Positions 9,483 through 16,970 of a stretch of 47,765 nucleotides of DNA are shown piece by piece (position 1 is the stretch's first letter; the number at the start of each line of letters is the position of its first letter). The position numbers were made by a program, and so were the translations under genes. Origin of the DNA: Pseudomonadota bacterium (GTDB taxonomy: Bacteria > Pseudomonadota > Gammaproteobacteria > Burkholderiales > Burkholderiaceae_C); assembly GCA_018241325.1 (NCBI GenBank), contig JAFEEB010000035.1, forward strand, positions 1 to 47,765, written 5' to 3'. The notes beneath the pieces were generated by a model. It saw only the letters and a program-made list of their open reading frames with translations. It did not search any database and was not told the origin of the DNA.

Positions 9483-10346
9483 TTGGAACTTCTGGCGCAG
9501 GTCCTTGCCAACGGCATCCTGCTGGGCGGGCTCTATGCGGTGATGGCGCTCGGGCTGGCGCTGGTGTGGGGCGTGCTCAACATCGTCAACCTGGCGCACG
9601 GCTCGTTCATCATGCTGGGGGCGTACTGCTCCTGGCACCTGTTTCACTACCTGCACATCGACCCCTTCCTGGGCCTGCCGATCACGGCGGTGGTGATGTT
9701 CGTGCTGGGCTACGGCGTGCAGCGCGGCCTGCTCAACCTGATCGTGCGCGCGCCCATGTTCAACACCTTGCTGCTCACTTTCGGGCTGGACGTGGTGCTG
9801 ACCTACCTGGCGCAGCTGGCGTTCTCGGCGGACTTTCGCGCCATCAACCCCGGCTATGCCGGCAGCCAGCTGCACTGGGGGTCGATCGTGCTGCCCCTGG
9901 TGCGGCTGGGCGCGTTTGCGGTGGCGCTGGCGCTGACGTTCGGCATGTGGCTGTTTCTGCTGCACACGCGCCTGGGCCGGGCCATTCGCGCGACGGCGCA
10001 GAACCTGGTGGCGGCGCGCCTGCACGGGGTGGAGCCGCGCCACCTGTACGCGCTGACCTTCGCCATCGGCATCGCGCTGGCCGGCACTGCCGGCGGGCTG
10101 TACGGCACGGTGTCGCAGATCAACCCCTACATCGGCGCCTCGCTCACGCTCAAGTCCTTCGCCATCGCCATCATCGGCGGGCTGGACAACCCGCTGGGCG
10201 TGCTGGTGGGCGGCCTGTTCCTCGGCGTGGTCGAGGCGCTGACCACGCTGTACATCGGCCCCACCTTCGTGGACGTGGCCAGCTTCGGCATTCTGGCGCT
10301 GGTGCTGATCGTGCGGCCCACGGGTCTGCTGGGGAGGACGGCATGA
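9483..10346 (+). CDS. livH: Branched-chain amino acid ABC transporter permease (LivH type)
   Basis: This is an inner-membrane permease of 287 residues with about eight membrane helices. GLYAVMALGLALVWGVLNIVNLAHG near the N-terminus is the classic LivH signature. The EAA-like segment IAIIGGLDNPLGVLVGG is near residues 225-241. Translation starts at TTG (9483), supported by GGGAGCGGA upstream. The gene overlaps livM by four bases (ATGA at 10343-10346). It works with the downstream permease and ATPases and the receptor at 8229. Confidence 0.92.
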   Translation: MELLAQVLANGILLGGLYAVMALGLALVWGVLNIVNLAHGSFIMLGAYCSWHLFHYLHIDPFLGLPITAVVMFVLGYGVQRGLLNLIVRAPMFNTLLLTFGLDVVLTYLAQLAFSADFRAINPGYAGSQLHWGSIVLPLVRLGAFAVALALTFGMWLFLLHTRLGRAIRATAQNLVAARLHGVEPRHLYALTFAIGIALAGTAGGLYGTVSQINPYIGASLTLKSFAIAIIGGLDNPLGVLVGGLFLGVVEALTTLYIGPTFVDVASFGILALVLIVRPTGLLGRTA

Positions 10347-11296
10347 AGGCCTGGCAATGGGCTGGCTTGGCGATCGCCCTGGCGGTGCTGGCCAGCCTGC
10401 CCTGGTGGGGCTCGGACGTGATGGTGCAGTTCGGCATCAACGCGCTGCTGCTGGCGGTGCTGGCGCAGGGCTGGAACATCATCGGCGGCTACACCGGCTA
10501 CGCCTCGTTCGGCAACTCGGTGTTTTATGGCCTGGGCAGCTACGGCGTGGCCATTGCCATGGTGCAGTGGCATCTGCCGTTTGGCGTGGGCCTGGTGTTC
10601 GGCGTGGCGCTGGCGGTGGCCTTTGCCCTGCTGCTGGGCGTGCCGGTGCTGCGCCTGCGTGGCCACTACTTCGCCATTGCCACGCTGGCGCTGGCCGGGG
10701 TGATGGCGGCCATCGTCTCCAACGTGCCGCTGGCCGGCCAGAACATCGGCCTGGTGCTGCCGCCGCTCAACGACGACCGGCTGTTCTACGGCCTGGCGCT
10801 GGGCTTGATGCTCATTTCCACCGGTGTGGTCTATTGGCTCACGCGCAGCCGCTTCGGCTTTGGCCTGATCGCCATCCGCGAGAACGAGGACGGCGCGGCG
10901 GTGATGGGCGTCAACACCACGCTGTACAAGGTGCTGGCCTTCACGCTGTCGGGCGTGCTCAGCAGCCTGGCCGGCGGCATCCACGCCTACTGGATCACCT
11001 TTCTCGACCCCGAGAGCGCGTTCGACATCGGCCTGAACGTCAAGATGATCATCATGGCCGTGTTTGGCGGCGCGGGCACGGTGCTGGGGCCGGTCATCGG
11101 CGCCTTCACGCTGTCGGCCATCTCCGAATGGCTGTCCAGCGAAGTGACCAGCATCGCCACGCTGTTCTTCGGCGCCGTCATCATCGCGGCGGTGGTGCTG
11201 ATGCCGCATGGGCTGATGGACCTGGCGCGGCGCGCGCGGCTGCGCACGCTGACGTGGCGCTACCTCGGTGAAAACGTGCGGGCGAACAAGCTATGA
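10343..11296 (+). CDS. livM: Branched-chain amino acid ABC transporter permease (LivM type)
   Basis: This is the second inner-membrane permease, 317 residues. Typical LivM segments are GGYTGYASFGNSVFYGLGSY (about 50-69) and VFGGAGTVLGPVIGAF near 240. The open frame extends upstream of 10343, but that part is out-of-frame livH sequence. The ATG at 10343 follows GGGGAGGAC and overlaps the livH stop, which fixes the start. Its stop overlaps the livG ATG in the same way (11293-11296). Confidence 0.92.
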   Translation: MKAWQWAGLAIALAVLASLPWWGSDVMVQFGINALLLAVLAQGWNIIGGYTGYASFGNSVFYGLGSYGVAIAMVQWHLPFGVGLVFGVALAVAFALLLGVPVLRLRGHYFAIATLALAGVMAAIVSNVPLAGQNIGLVLPPLNDDRLFYGLALGLMLISTGVVYWLTRSRFGFGLIAIRENEDGAAVMGVNTTLYKVLAFTLSGVLSSLAGGIHAYWITFLDPESAFDIGLNVKMIIMAVFGGAGTVLGPVIGAFTLSAISEWLSSEVTSIATLFFGAVIIAAVVLMPHGLMDLARRARLRTLTWRYLGENVRANKL

Positions 11297-12141
11297 GCAC
11301 CGCCGGGCCGTCCCAAGGTGCGAAAGCCCCCGGCACTGGCGCAGCCGGGGCCCTTCCCCCGGTTGGGGGCAGCGAACCACGCGCAGCGGGGAGCGTGGGG
11401 GTCATCCAGACGGCGATGCTGGAGGTTCGCCACGTCACCCGACGCTTTGCCGGCCTGGTGGCCGTGAGCGACGTCAGCTTTCAGCTGGCTGCCGGCGAAA
11501 TCCTGGGCCTGATCGGCCCCAACGGCGCGGGCAAGACCACCTTGATCAGCCTGATCAGCGGCACCCTGGAGCCCAGCGAGGGCGAGGTGCTGTTCAACGG
11601 CCAGCCCATCACGCGCCTGCCGGCGTTTCGGCGCGCGCGGCTGGGCATCGGCCGCACCTTTCAGATCATGCGGCCGTTTCCGGGGCTGTCGGTGCTGGAC
11701 AACGTGGCCATCGGCGCCCTGTTTGGCCACCAGGGCGGCCAGGCGCAACTGGCGCGCGCGCGCGAGCAGGCGCGCGAGTGCCTGGACTTCGTCGGCCTGG
11801 GCGCCTTCATCGAGCAGCGCGCCGACGAGCTGGGCGGGCCGGGCCGCAAGCGCCTGGAGCTGGCCAAGGCCCTGGCCATGAAGCCGCGCCTGCTGCTGTG
11901 CGACGAGGTGATGGCGGGGCTGAACCACGTGGAGATCGAGGAGGTGATCGCGGTGATCCGCAAGGTGCGCGCGCAGGGGATCAGCGTGCTGGTGATCGAG
12001 CACGTCATCAAGGCCATCCGCAGCCTGTCGGATCGCCTGCTGGTGTTGCACCATGGTGAGCTGATCGCCGACGGCGCGCCCGAGAAGGTGCTGGCCGACG
12101 CGACGGTGGTGCAGGCCTACCTGGGTGCGAGGCGCACATGA
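11293..12141 (+). CDS. livG: Branched-chain amino acid ABC transporter ATP-binding protein (LivG type)
   Basis: One of two ATPases of the importer. Family sequence begins at MLEVRHVTRRFAGLVAVSDV, encoded from 11416. Walker A GPNGAGKTT, Walker B LLLCDEVMAGL and a variant signature (LGGPGRKR in place of LSxGQ) are present. The ORF opens at 11293 with ATGA overlap to livM. The first ~41 codons are unrelated to LivG and include a 32-base sequence (11370-11401) found exactly in the oxoprolinase gene at 40658. So a repeat seems to have inserted in frame just after the original start. Whether translation begins at 11293 or 11416 cannot be settled from sequence. Confidence 0.9.
   Translation: MSTAGPSQGAKAPGTGAAGALPPVGGSEPRAAGSVGVIQTAMLEVRHVTRRFAGLVAVSDVSFQLAAGEILGLIGPNGAGKTTLISLISGTLEPSEGEVLFNGQPITRLPAFRRARLGIGRTFQIMRPFPGLSVLDNVAIGALFGHQGGQAQLARAREQARECLDFVGLGAFIEQRADELGGPGRKRLELAKALAMKPRLLLCDEVMAGLNHVEIEEVIAVIRKVRAQGISVLVIEHVIKAIRSLSDRLLVLHHGELIADGAPEKVLADATVVQAYLGARRT
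11334..11401 (+). repeat. Palindromic repeat, family B, at the 5' end of livG
   Basis: This stretch has a GC-rich inverted segment (CCCCCGGTTGGGGG near 11356-11369) followed by a 32-base block (11370-11401, CAGCGAACC through GTGGGGG) identical to 40658-40689. It encodes [10 protein letters not shown] at the start of LivG, the same peptide as inside the oxoprolinase. Confidence 0.7.
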
Positions 12142-12872
12142 CGAGTCCCGACGCCGTCGATGCCACGCCGCTGCTGCAGGTGGAGCAGGTGGCCGCCGGC
12201 TACGGGCTGATGCCGGTGCTGCACGGCCTGTCGATCGAGGTGCGCCGCGCCGAGATCGTGGCCCTGGTGGGCAGCAACGGCGCGGGCAAGACCACGCTGC
12301 TGCGCGTGCTCTCGCGCCTGTTGCCGTGCACCGGCACGCTGCGCTTCAATGGCCAGGACCTGGCGGCCATGACGCCCGATGAGGCCTTTGGCCACGGCCT
12401 GGTGCAGGTGCCCGAGGGGCGCCAGCTGTTCGACCGCATGACGGTGCAGGACAACCTGCTGATGGGCGCGTACCGCCGCCGCGACAAGGCCGCGGTGGCG
12501 CGCGACCTGGAGCGCATGGTGCAGCTGTTTCCGCGCCTGGGTGAGCGCCGGCGCCAGCTGGCGGGCAGCATGTCGGGCGGCGAGCAGCAGATGTGCGCCA
12601 TGGCGCGCGCGCTGATGGCCGCGCCGGTGCTGATGATGATCGACGAGATGAGCCTGGGGCTGGCGCCGGTGATCGTCGATCAGCTCACCGAGGTGCTGGC
12701 CGAGATCCGCAACAACGGCGTCACCGTGCTGCTGGTGGAGCAGGACGTGCAGGTGGCGCTGCGCGCGGCCGACCGCGCCTATGTGATCGAGAACGGCCGC
12801 GTCACGCTGGCGGGCGCGGCGCGCGAGCTGATCGACGACCCGGCGGTGCAGCAGGCCTATCTGGGCGTCTGA
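12138..12872 (+). CDS. livF: Branched-chain amino acid ABC transporter ATP-binding protein (LivF type)
   Basis: This is the second ATPase of the importer, 244 residues. It has Walker A GSNGAGKTT, Q-loop VPEGRQLFDRMTV (typical of LivF), signature MSGGEQQM and Walker B VLMMIDEMSLGLAP. The start overlaps the livG stop (ATGA at 12138-12141). It is the last gene of the operon. Its TGA directly abuts the stop codon of the convergent dioxygenase gene (TGATCA spanning 12870-12875), leaving no room for a conventional terminator between them. Confidence 0.93.
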   Translation: MTSPDAVDATPLLQVEQVAAGYGLMPVLHGLSIEVRRAEIVALVGSNGAGKTTLLRVLSRLLPCTGTLRFNGQDLAAMTPDEAFGHGLVQVPEGRQLFDRMTVQDNLLMGAYRRRDKAAVARDLERMVQLFPRLGERRRQLAGSMSGGEQQMCAMARALMAAPVLMMIDEMSLGLAPVIVDQLTEVLAEIRNNGVTVLLVEQDVQVALRAADRAYVIENGRVTLAGAARELIDDPAVQQAYLGV

Positions 12873-13724
12873 TCAACCGGCCGACCACAGCAGCGGAAAG
12901 AGCGCGTCGTCGTGCATGGGCGCGCCGGCCGGCAGGCGCTCGGCCAGGCCGGGAAAGGGCGGCGAGGTGACCCAGGCGCGCGGCGCGTGCGTGGCGTCGT
13001 CGCCCAGCATGCGCACCGAGAACACGCGCCGGCGCGTGTCGCCGTCCACCCCGGCGCTGGCGTGCAGGCTGAGCATGTGAAAGGCAATCACGTCGCCCGG
13101 CTCCACCGCCCAGCCGATGATGGGAAAGCGCTCGCGCGCGGCCTCGATGTCGGGCAGGTCCTGCAAGCTGCCTTCGGGAAACCACCGGGCCTGCTGGTCC
13201 ATGAAGCTGCGCGGCATCAGCCAGGGGCCGCGGTGCGAGCCGGCGACGAACTCCAGCGTGGAGTGGCGCCGCACCGGATCGACCGCAATCCAGAAGCTGA
13301 TGTTCTGGCGGCCCTCGACGTTGTAGTAAGGCTGGTCCTGGTGCCAGGGCGTGCGCTGGCGCGTGCCGGGCTCCTTGGTCAGCATGTGGTCGTGGTACAG
13401 GCGCACGGTGCGGCTTTGCATCAGGCGCGCGGCGGCCGCGGCCAGGGGCGAGTCGAAGATGAAGCGCCGATAGGCCGCGTTGTCCTGCCAGCAGCAGAAG
13501 TCCTCGATGAAAAAGCCCGGGTCGTCGGGGCGGCTGGCCACCTTGGCGCGCGGGCTGGGCGCGGCGATGTTGGCGTCGATGCCTTGGCGCAGCAGGGCCA
13601 CTTCGTCGGGGCTCAGCAGGCCGCGCAGGCAGACGGCGCCGTCGCGGGCAAAGGCGTCGATCAGCGCGGGGGTGAGCACGGCGTCGGCGCGTTGGGCGAG
13701 GTCGGGAGAGTTCATGCCATGCAT
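12873..13724 (-). CDS. Phytanoyl-CoA dioxygenase (PhyH) family protein
   Basis: This is a probable non-heme Fe(II)/2-oxoglutarate oxygenase of 283 residues. The facial triad is visible as HQD in TPWHQDQPYYN and a distal His in FHMLSLHAS. SGL-type substrate-loop sequence is near LRGLLSPDEVALLRQGI. PhyH proteins hydroxylate diverse small molecules, so the substrate is not predictable. It is convergent with the liv operon and may or may not be related to it. Met4 (13715) is an equally possible start. The 3' end meets livF with zero spacing. Confidence 0.85.
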   Translation of the reverse strand: MHGMNSPDLAQRADAVLTPALIDAFARDGAVCLRGLLSPDEVALLRQGIDANIAAPSPRAKVASRPDDPGFFIEDFCCWQDNAAYRRFIFDSPLAAAAARLMQSRTVRLYHDHMLTKEPGTRQRTPWHQDQPYYNVEGRQNISFWIAVDPVRRHSTLEFVAGSHRGPWLMPRSFMDQQARWFPEGSLQDLPDIEAARERFPIIGWAVEPGDVIAFHMLSLHASAGVDGDTRRRVFSVRMLGDDATHAPRAWVTSPPFPGLAERLPAGAPMHDDALFPLLWSAG

Positions 13725-13776
13725 TGTGCGTGAGCGGGGGGCCGGCCCTGAAGTGCGCTGCGCGATCGCAGTTCAT

Positions 13777-13830
13777 CAATCAAATTGGCCGATTGCGCTT
13801 GCCAATCAAGCGCGGGCAGCTGCGAAAAAC
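13777..13830 (-). repeat. Short palindromic repeat, family A, overlapping the crcB-like 3' end
   Basis: Read on the minus strand this is TTCGCAGCTGCCCGC, then GCGCTTG-attgg-CAAGCGC, then GGCCAATTTG. The hairpin arms are 13795-13801 and 13807-13813. The stop codon and last seven codons (FFAAARA) of the gene at 13806 are made of this element. Confidence 0.6.
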
Positions 13831-14198
13831 AGAGCAGTCCGAAGACCCAGAAAGGTCAGCAGCAGCGAGCCACCCAGGTGCGCCGCCAGTGTCACCAGCG
13901 CCTGCGGCCAGCGCGCCAGCAGCAGCATCTCGACCACCTCGGCGCTGAAGCTGGAGAAGGTGGTGAGCGCGCCCAGCAGGCCCGTGACCCAGAACAGCCG
14001 CCACGCCGGATGCAGCTCGGGGTGCTGCTCCAGCAGGCCCACCACCAGGCCGATCGCATAGCCGCCGATCAGGTTGGCCGCCAGCGTGCCTTCGAGAGGT
14101 GCTTGCCAGCGGACCAGGCGGCTCAGCCGGGATTGGTCCAACTCGGTCACCCTCTGCAAATGATCGATCCACAACGGCCCTTCGGACTCATGCTTCAT
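13806..14198 (-). CDS. CrcB-like protein with abnormal N-terminus (possible remnant)
   Basis: The 130-residue product matches the CrcB/Fluc fluoride channel from about residue 36: GTLAANLIGGYAIGLVVGLL, then TGLLGALTTFSSFSAEVV (the TTFS break motif) and a final hydrophobic helix. The first 31 residues are hydrophilic (KHESEGPLWIDHLQ..) where CrcB should have membrane helix 1 with GGxxGxxxR. No other frame supplies that helix. The C-terminal FFAAARA comes from a family A repeat. It follows the MFS gene by 27 bases on the same strand. It may be a non-functional relic or an unusual partner of the intact CrcB at 15817. Confidence 0.7.
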   Translation of the reverse strand: MKHESEGPLWIDHLQRVTELDQSRLSRLVRWQAPLEGTLAANLIGGYAIGLVVGLLEQHPELHPAWRLFWVTGLLGALTTFSSFSAEVVEMLLLARWPQALVTLAAHLGGSLLLTFLGLRTALFFAAARA

Positions 14199-14225
14199 CG
14201 GACAAGACTCGCGCCGGGAACGACC

Positions 14226-15428
14226 TCAGCTGCCGTGCAGGTTGGGGTCCCTGCGGCGAGCGACCCACAGAAAGATCGGCACTGCCGCCCATTGCGTCAC
14301 GATGCAGAACGCGATGGTCCAGGCGATCGAGAGGCCGTACAGGTAGCCGATGGCCGCGCTGCCGAGAAACCAGAAAATGCCGTAGCCGGCTGTGAACAGC
14401 CCGAACGCGGAGGCGCGGCGCTGCGCCGGCACCATGGGCGCAACGGCAGCGGGGATGATGGACTCGTGCACGCCGATGCCCATGCCCCAGATCGCCGCAC
14501 CGAGCAGCGCCAGATCAAAATCGCCCAGGAAAACCAGAGGCGCGAAGGACGCCGCAATGATGGTCATGATGATGAGAACGCGAAAGCCATAGCGGTCGAA
14601 CAGCCGTCCGAGCACCAGCGACGAGGTTCCGCTCACCGCCATGGCAACGGCGTAAAACCCGGCGATCCAGTCCGCTGACACCGTGCCGGCTTGGGTGAAG
14701 TGGTAGGCGATCAGCGGAAAGTCGGCAAAGCCGGCCGCGACCAGCGCCGCGCCCGCAAGATAGACCCAGTAAACGCGGGTGAAGCGAGTGCCCCTGACCT
14801 GGCTTGGGCTGGCGCTTTCCAGGTTCTCGGGGCTGGGGTAGGCCAGGCGCGCCGACAGCACCAGCAGCAAATTGATGCTGGCCGGCAGCAGCAGGATGGC
14901 AAAGGCTTGGTGATAACTGCCGTGGCGCGCGAGGATGAAGGCGACCACCAGCGGCCCGAACATGGCGCCGAATTGGTCAAGCGCCTCGTGCACGCCAAAC
15001 GTCCAGCCGTAACCACCCAGGCGCTTGGCGGCATGCGCCAGCATGGCGTCGCGCGGCGGATTGCGAATCGCCTTGCCCACGCGCTCGGCAATGATGAGAA
15101 CGGCCGCTGCCTGCCAGCTATCCACCAGCGCCAGCGCGGGCACCGACGCCATTTGCAACACGTAGCCGGCGATGGTGATGGGCCAGAATCGACCCGTGAT
15201 GTCGGCGAGACGCCCGGTGAAGAAGCGCAAACCGTAGCCGAGCAACTCGCCGAAACCCGTCACCGCACCGACCACCAACGCGCTGGCTTGCAGCGAAGCC
15301 AGGAAAGGCCCCAGCACGCTGCGCGCGCCCTCGTACGTGAAATCTGCGAAGAAGCTGACCGCACCAAGCAACAGGACGAAACGCATGGCGGTGCGCGATG
15401 GCGGCCGCTTGTCCTGAGCAGTTGTCAT
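14226..15428 (-). CDS. MFS transporter of the fluoride locus
   Basis: This is a 400-residue major facilitator protein with about 12 membrane helices. FFADFTYEGARSVLGPFLAS is in helix 1 and GRLADITGRFWPITIAGY is the loop 2-3 MFS motif. IRNPPRDAMLAHAA resembles MFS proteins often found beside crcB in betaproteobacteria. Substrate is not known; fluoride or a fluoride-related metabolite is an inference from position only. It is divergent from the riboswitch-controlled operon. I looked for a second fluoride riboswitch on the minus strand upstream of this gene and did not see one. Confidence 0.85.
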   Translation of the reverse strand: MTTAQDKRPPSRTAMRFVLLLGAVSFFADFTYEGARSVLGPFLASLQASALVVGAVTGFGELLGYGLRFFTGRLADITGRFWPITIAGYVLQMASVPALALVDSWQAAAVLIIAERVGKAIRNPPRDAMLAHAAKRLGGYGWTFGVHEALDQFGAMFGPLVVAFILARHGSYHQAFAILLLPASINLLLVLSARLAYPSPENLESASPSQVRGTRFTRVYWVYLAGAALVAAGFADFPLIAYHFTQAGTVSADWIAGFYAVAMAVSGTSSLVLGRLFDRYGFRVLIIMTIIAASFAPLVFLGDFDLALLGAAIWGMGIGVHESIIPAAVAPMVPAQRRASAFGLFTAGYGIFWFLGSAAIGYLYGLSIAWTIAFCIVTQWAAVPIFLWVARRRDPNLHGS

Positions 15429-15536
15429 GGATCAGCGAGGTGGACACACCGTCGCAGTGGCCGGTAGTCGGCCGTCGGCGGATGCACGCGGCGCGTCGTG
15501 GCGGTGGGATGGCGCACAAGGGCTCAAGGATACGTC

Positions 15537-15542
15537 TATACT
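15537..15542 (+). promoter_or_regulatory. Probable -10 element (TATACT) of the fluoride operon
   Basis: TATACT lies nine bases before the start of the riboswitch aptamer, the spacing expected for transcription starting near 15549. No good -35 hexamer is visible around 15514-15520, so this is a tentative assignment. Confidence 0.4.
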
Positions 15543-15550
15543 GAAGTCAC

Positions 15551-15620
15551 GGAGATGGCATGCCTCCGACCCGCGCACAAGGCGCGGGTAAACCGCCCAA
15601 GCGGCTGATGATGCCTACAG
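15551..15620 (+). promoter_or_regulatory. Fluoride riboswitch (crcB RNA motif) aptamer
   Basis: The conserved crcB-motif parts are all present in order: GGAGATGGCATGCCTCC (15551-15567), the stem CCCGCG-cacaagg-CGCGGG (15571-15588 region), AACCGCCC (15591-15598) and GGCTGATGATGCCTACAG (15603-15620). The motif binds fluoride and switches on downstream genes. It stands at the head of the crcB-HIT-DUF190-MutS-MutS-eno-phosphatase operon. Confidence 0.93.
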
Positions 15621-15654
15621 GTCCTGGTCGCGGGATGCTGTAGGCCATTTTTTT
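15613..15654 (+). terminator. Riboswitch-controlled intrinsic terminator
   Basis: GCCTACAG (15613-15620) pairs exactly with CTGTAGGC (15638-15645), followed by CA and seven T (15648-15654). The left arm is the last part of the fluoride aptamer, so fluoride binding and terminator formation exclude each other, the usual ON-switch arrangement. Confidence 0.88.
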
Positions 15655-15700
15655 GGGCAGCGCTCGCTGATCTTGTGTTTTGTTCACGGAGGTCGCGGCG

Positions 15701-15841
15701 ATGTCCAGTCAATACCTTTCGACGACTCACGAACCGATCACCGCATTGCTGCCAGCGTGCGGTCGTCATGCGACGTTGGCTTCGTGCTTGTGCTTCATGG
15801 ATAGGGAGGGGATGCCATGTCTGGTATGTGGTCGGCAGTAG
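15701..15841 (+). CDS. Possible 46-residue leader ORF before crcB
   Basis: An ATG at 15701 has a strong ribosome binding site (GGAGG at 15688-15692) and opens a frame to TAG at 15839. It overlaps the first 25 bases of crcB. The product is MSSQYLSTTHEPITA.. and is Cys-rich toward its end (CLCF, CLVC). I do not recognise it. It may be a real small protein, a leader coupling translation to crcB, or chance. The evidence is the ribosome binding site and the location between terminator and crcB. Confidence 0.35.
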   Translation: MSSQYLSTTHEPITALLPACGRHATLASCLCFMDREGMPCLVCGRQ

Positions 15842-16209
15842 CGGTGTTTTGCGGCGGTGGCATAGGGTGTTTGACGCGCTGGGGGCTGGGCGCGCTGCTC
15901 AACCCGATCTTTCCCACCATTCCACTGGGCACCGTGGCGGTCAACCTGATTGGCGGCATGCTGATCGGCCTGGCCAGCGCCTTCTTCAGCCACAACGCCG
16001 GCATGCCGCCGGAATTGCGCCTGATGGTGATCACCGGTTTTCTGGGTGGCCTCACGACGTTCTCGACCTTTTCGCTCGAAGTCGTGACCTTGATCGGGCA
16101 AAAGGAGTATTGGTGGGGGCTTGGCGCGGCGAGTCTGCACCTCTTCGGGTCCTTGTTCATGACCGCAGTGGGTATGCTCATCGTCAATGCGCTATTCGTG
16201 CGAACCTGA
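15817..16209 (+). CDS. crcB: Fluoride efflux channel CrcB
   Basis: This is a small inner-membrane fluoride exporter (Fluc) of 130 residues that works as an antiparallel dimer. It has four hydrophobic segments, GGGIGCLTRW (13-22) in helix 1, GTVAVNLIGGMLIG (38-51) in helix 2 and TGFLGGLTTFSTFSLE (73-88), which contains the TTFSTF helix break and the phenylalanines lining the pore. GGGAGGGG precedes the ATG. It is the first long gene after the fluoride riboswitch and is followed 10 bases later by the HIT gene. A degenerate crcB is divergent at 13806. Confidence 0.95.
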   Translation: MSGMWSAVAVFCGGGIGCLTRWGLGALLNPIFPTIPLGTVAVNLIGGMLIGLASAFFSHNAGMPPELRLMVITGFLGGLTTFSTFSLEVVTLIGQKEYWWGLGAASLHLFGSLFMTAVGMLIVNALFVRT

Positions 16210-16219
16210 GGCGATCGTC

Positions 16220-16591
16220 ATGAACCGCACAAATTGCCCGTTCTGCGCGCCCGGCGACGACCTGCTTGGCAACGACCACGCGATGGTTCGGCGCGACCTG
16301 AACCCCGTCACCCACGGGCATATGCTGGTCATCGCGCGCCGCCATGTCGCCAGCTTGTTCGACACGACGCCCGAAGAACGCCGGGCGCTGTGGGACTTGC
16401 TGGAGCAGGCCAGGGCCTTGCTGCAACGCGAATGCGCGCCCGACGGCTTCAATGTGGGCGTCAACATCGGCGCCGCGGCCGGCCAGACCATACCGCACGT
16501 CCACGTTCATCTGATTCCCCGGTATGTTGGCGACACACCTCGTCCGCGCGGCGGCGTGCGCGGCGTGATCCCCGGCAAACAGGCCTATTGA
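16220..16591 (+). CDS. HIT family nucleotide hydrolase/transferase
   Basis: The 123-residue protein has the histidine-triad motif HVHVHLIP (His93, His95, His97) and an N-terminal CPFC zinc-type pair (Cys6, Cys9), as in the HINT/Fhit branch. HIT enzymes act on nucleoside phosphoramidates, dinucleotides or related esters via a nucleotidyl-His intermediate. The ATG at 16220 follows GAGG with 8 bases spacing; the in-frame Met at 16187 lies inside crcB. It sits between crcB and DUF190 in the riboswitch operon, implying a role during fluoride stress. Hydrolysis of a nucleoside phosphorofluoridate is an attractive idea but is inference only. Confidence 0.9.
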   Translation: MNRTNCPFCAPGDDLLGNDHAMVRRDLNPVTHGHMLVIARRHVASLFDTTPEERRALWDLLEQARALLQRECAPDGFNVGVNIGAAAGQTIPHVHVHLIPRYVGDTPRPRGGVRGVIPGKQAY

Positions 16592-16607
16592 TCGCAGGAG
16601 CAACACC

Positions 16608-16952
16608 ATGCAAGGCATCTACCTCAAGTTCTATGTGCAAGAGAGTTCCCGCCATCACGGCAAGCTGACCTATGAATGGCTGCTGGAGCAGGCCAGGGCG
16701 CTGGGCATCAAGGGTGGCTCGGCGTTTCGAGCCATTGCGGGCTTTGGTCGCCATGGCCGTTTGCACGAGGAGCATTTCTTCGAGCTGGCGGGCGATGTGC
16801 CGGTGCAGGTGGGTTTTGCCCTCAAGGAAGTGGATGCCGAGCGCCTGCTCGAATTCCTGGCCAACGAACAGCTCAATCTTTTCTATCTGCGCCTGCCGGT
16901 GGAGATCGGCGTGACGGGCAAGGTGCTGGCCGATCCGCCGCCCAACCCGTAG
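16608..16952 (+). CDS. DUF190 domain-containing protein
   Basis: The 114-residue protein is recognised by GIYLKFYVQESSRHHGKLTY, a DUF190 start, and by GGSAFRAIAGFGRHG, which recalls the PII-like ferredoxin fold predicted for this family. DUF190 genes are often found next to crcB, and this one lies in the fluoride operon, 16 bases after the HIT gene and 18 before the first MutS-like gene. The biochemical role is unknown; a PII-like sensor or regulator is the usual guess. Confidence 0.9.
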   Translation: MQGIYLKFYVQESSRHHGKLTYEWLLEQARALGIKGGSAFRAIAGFGRHGRLHEEHFFELAGDVPVQVGFALKEVDAERLLEFLANEQLNLFYLRLPVEIGVTGKVLADPPPNP

Positions 16953-16970
16953 CACCGAAGGAGTTCGGTC

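Noticed and set aside
15429-15536. A second fluoride riboswitch on the minus strand controlling the MFS gene
   Set aside because: None of the conserved blocks (GGNGATGG, AACCGCCC, GGCTGATGATGCC) is present in order on that strand.
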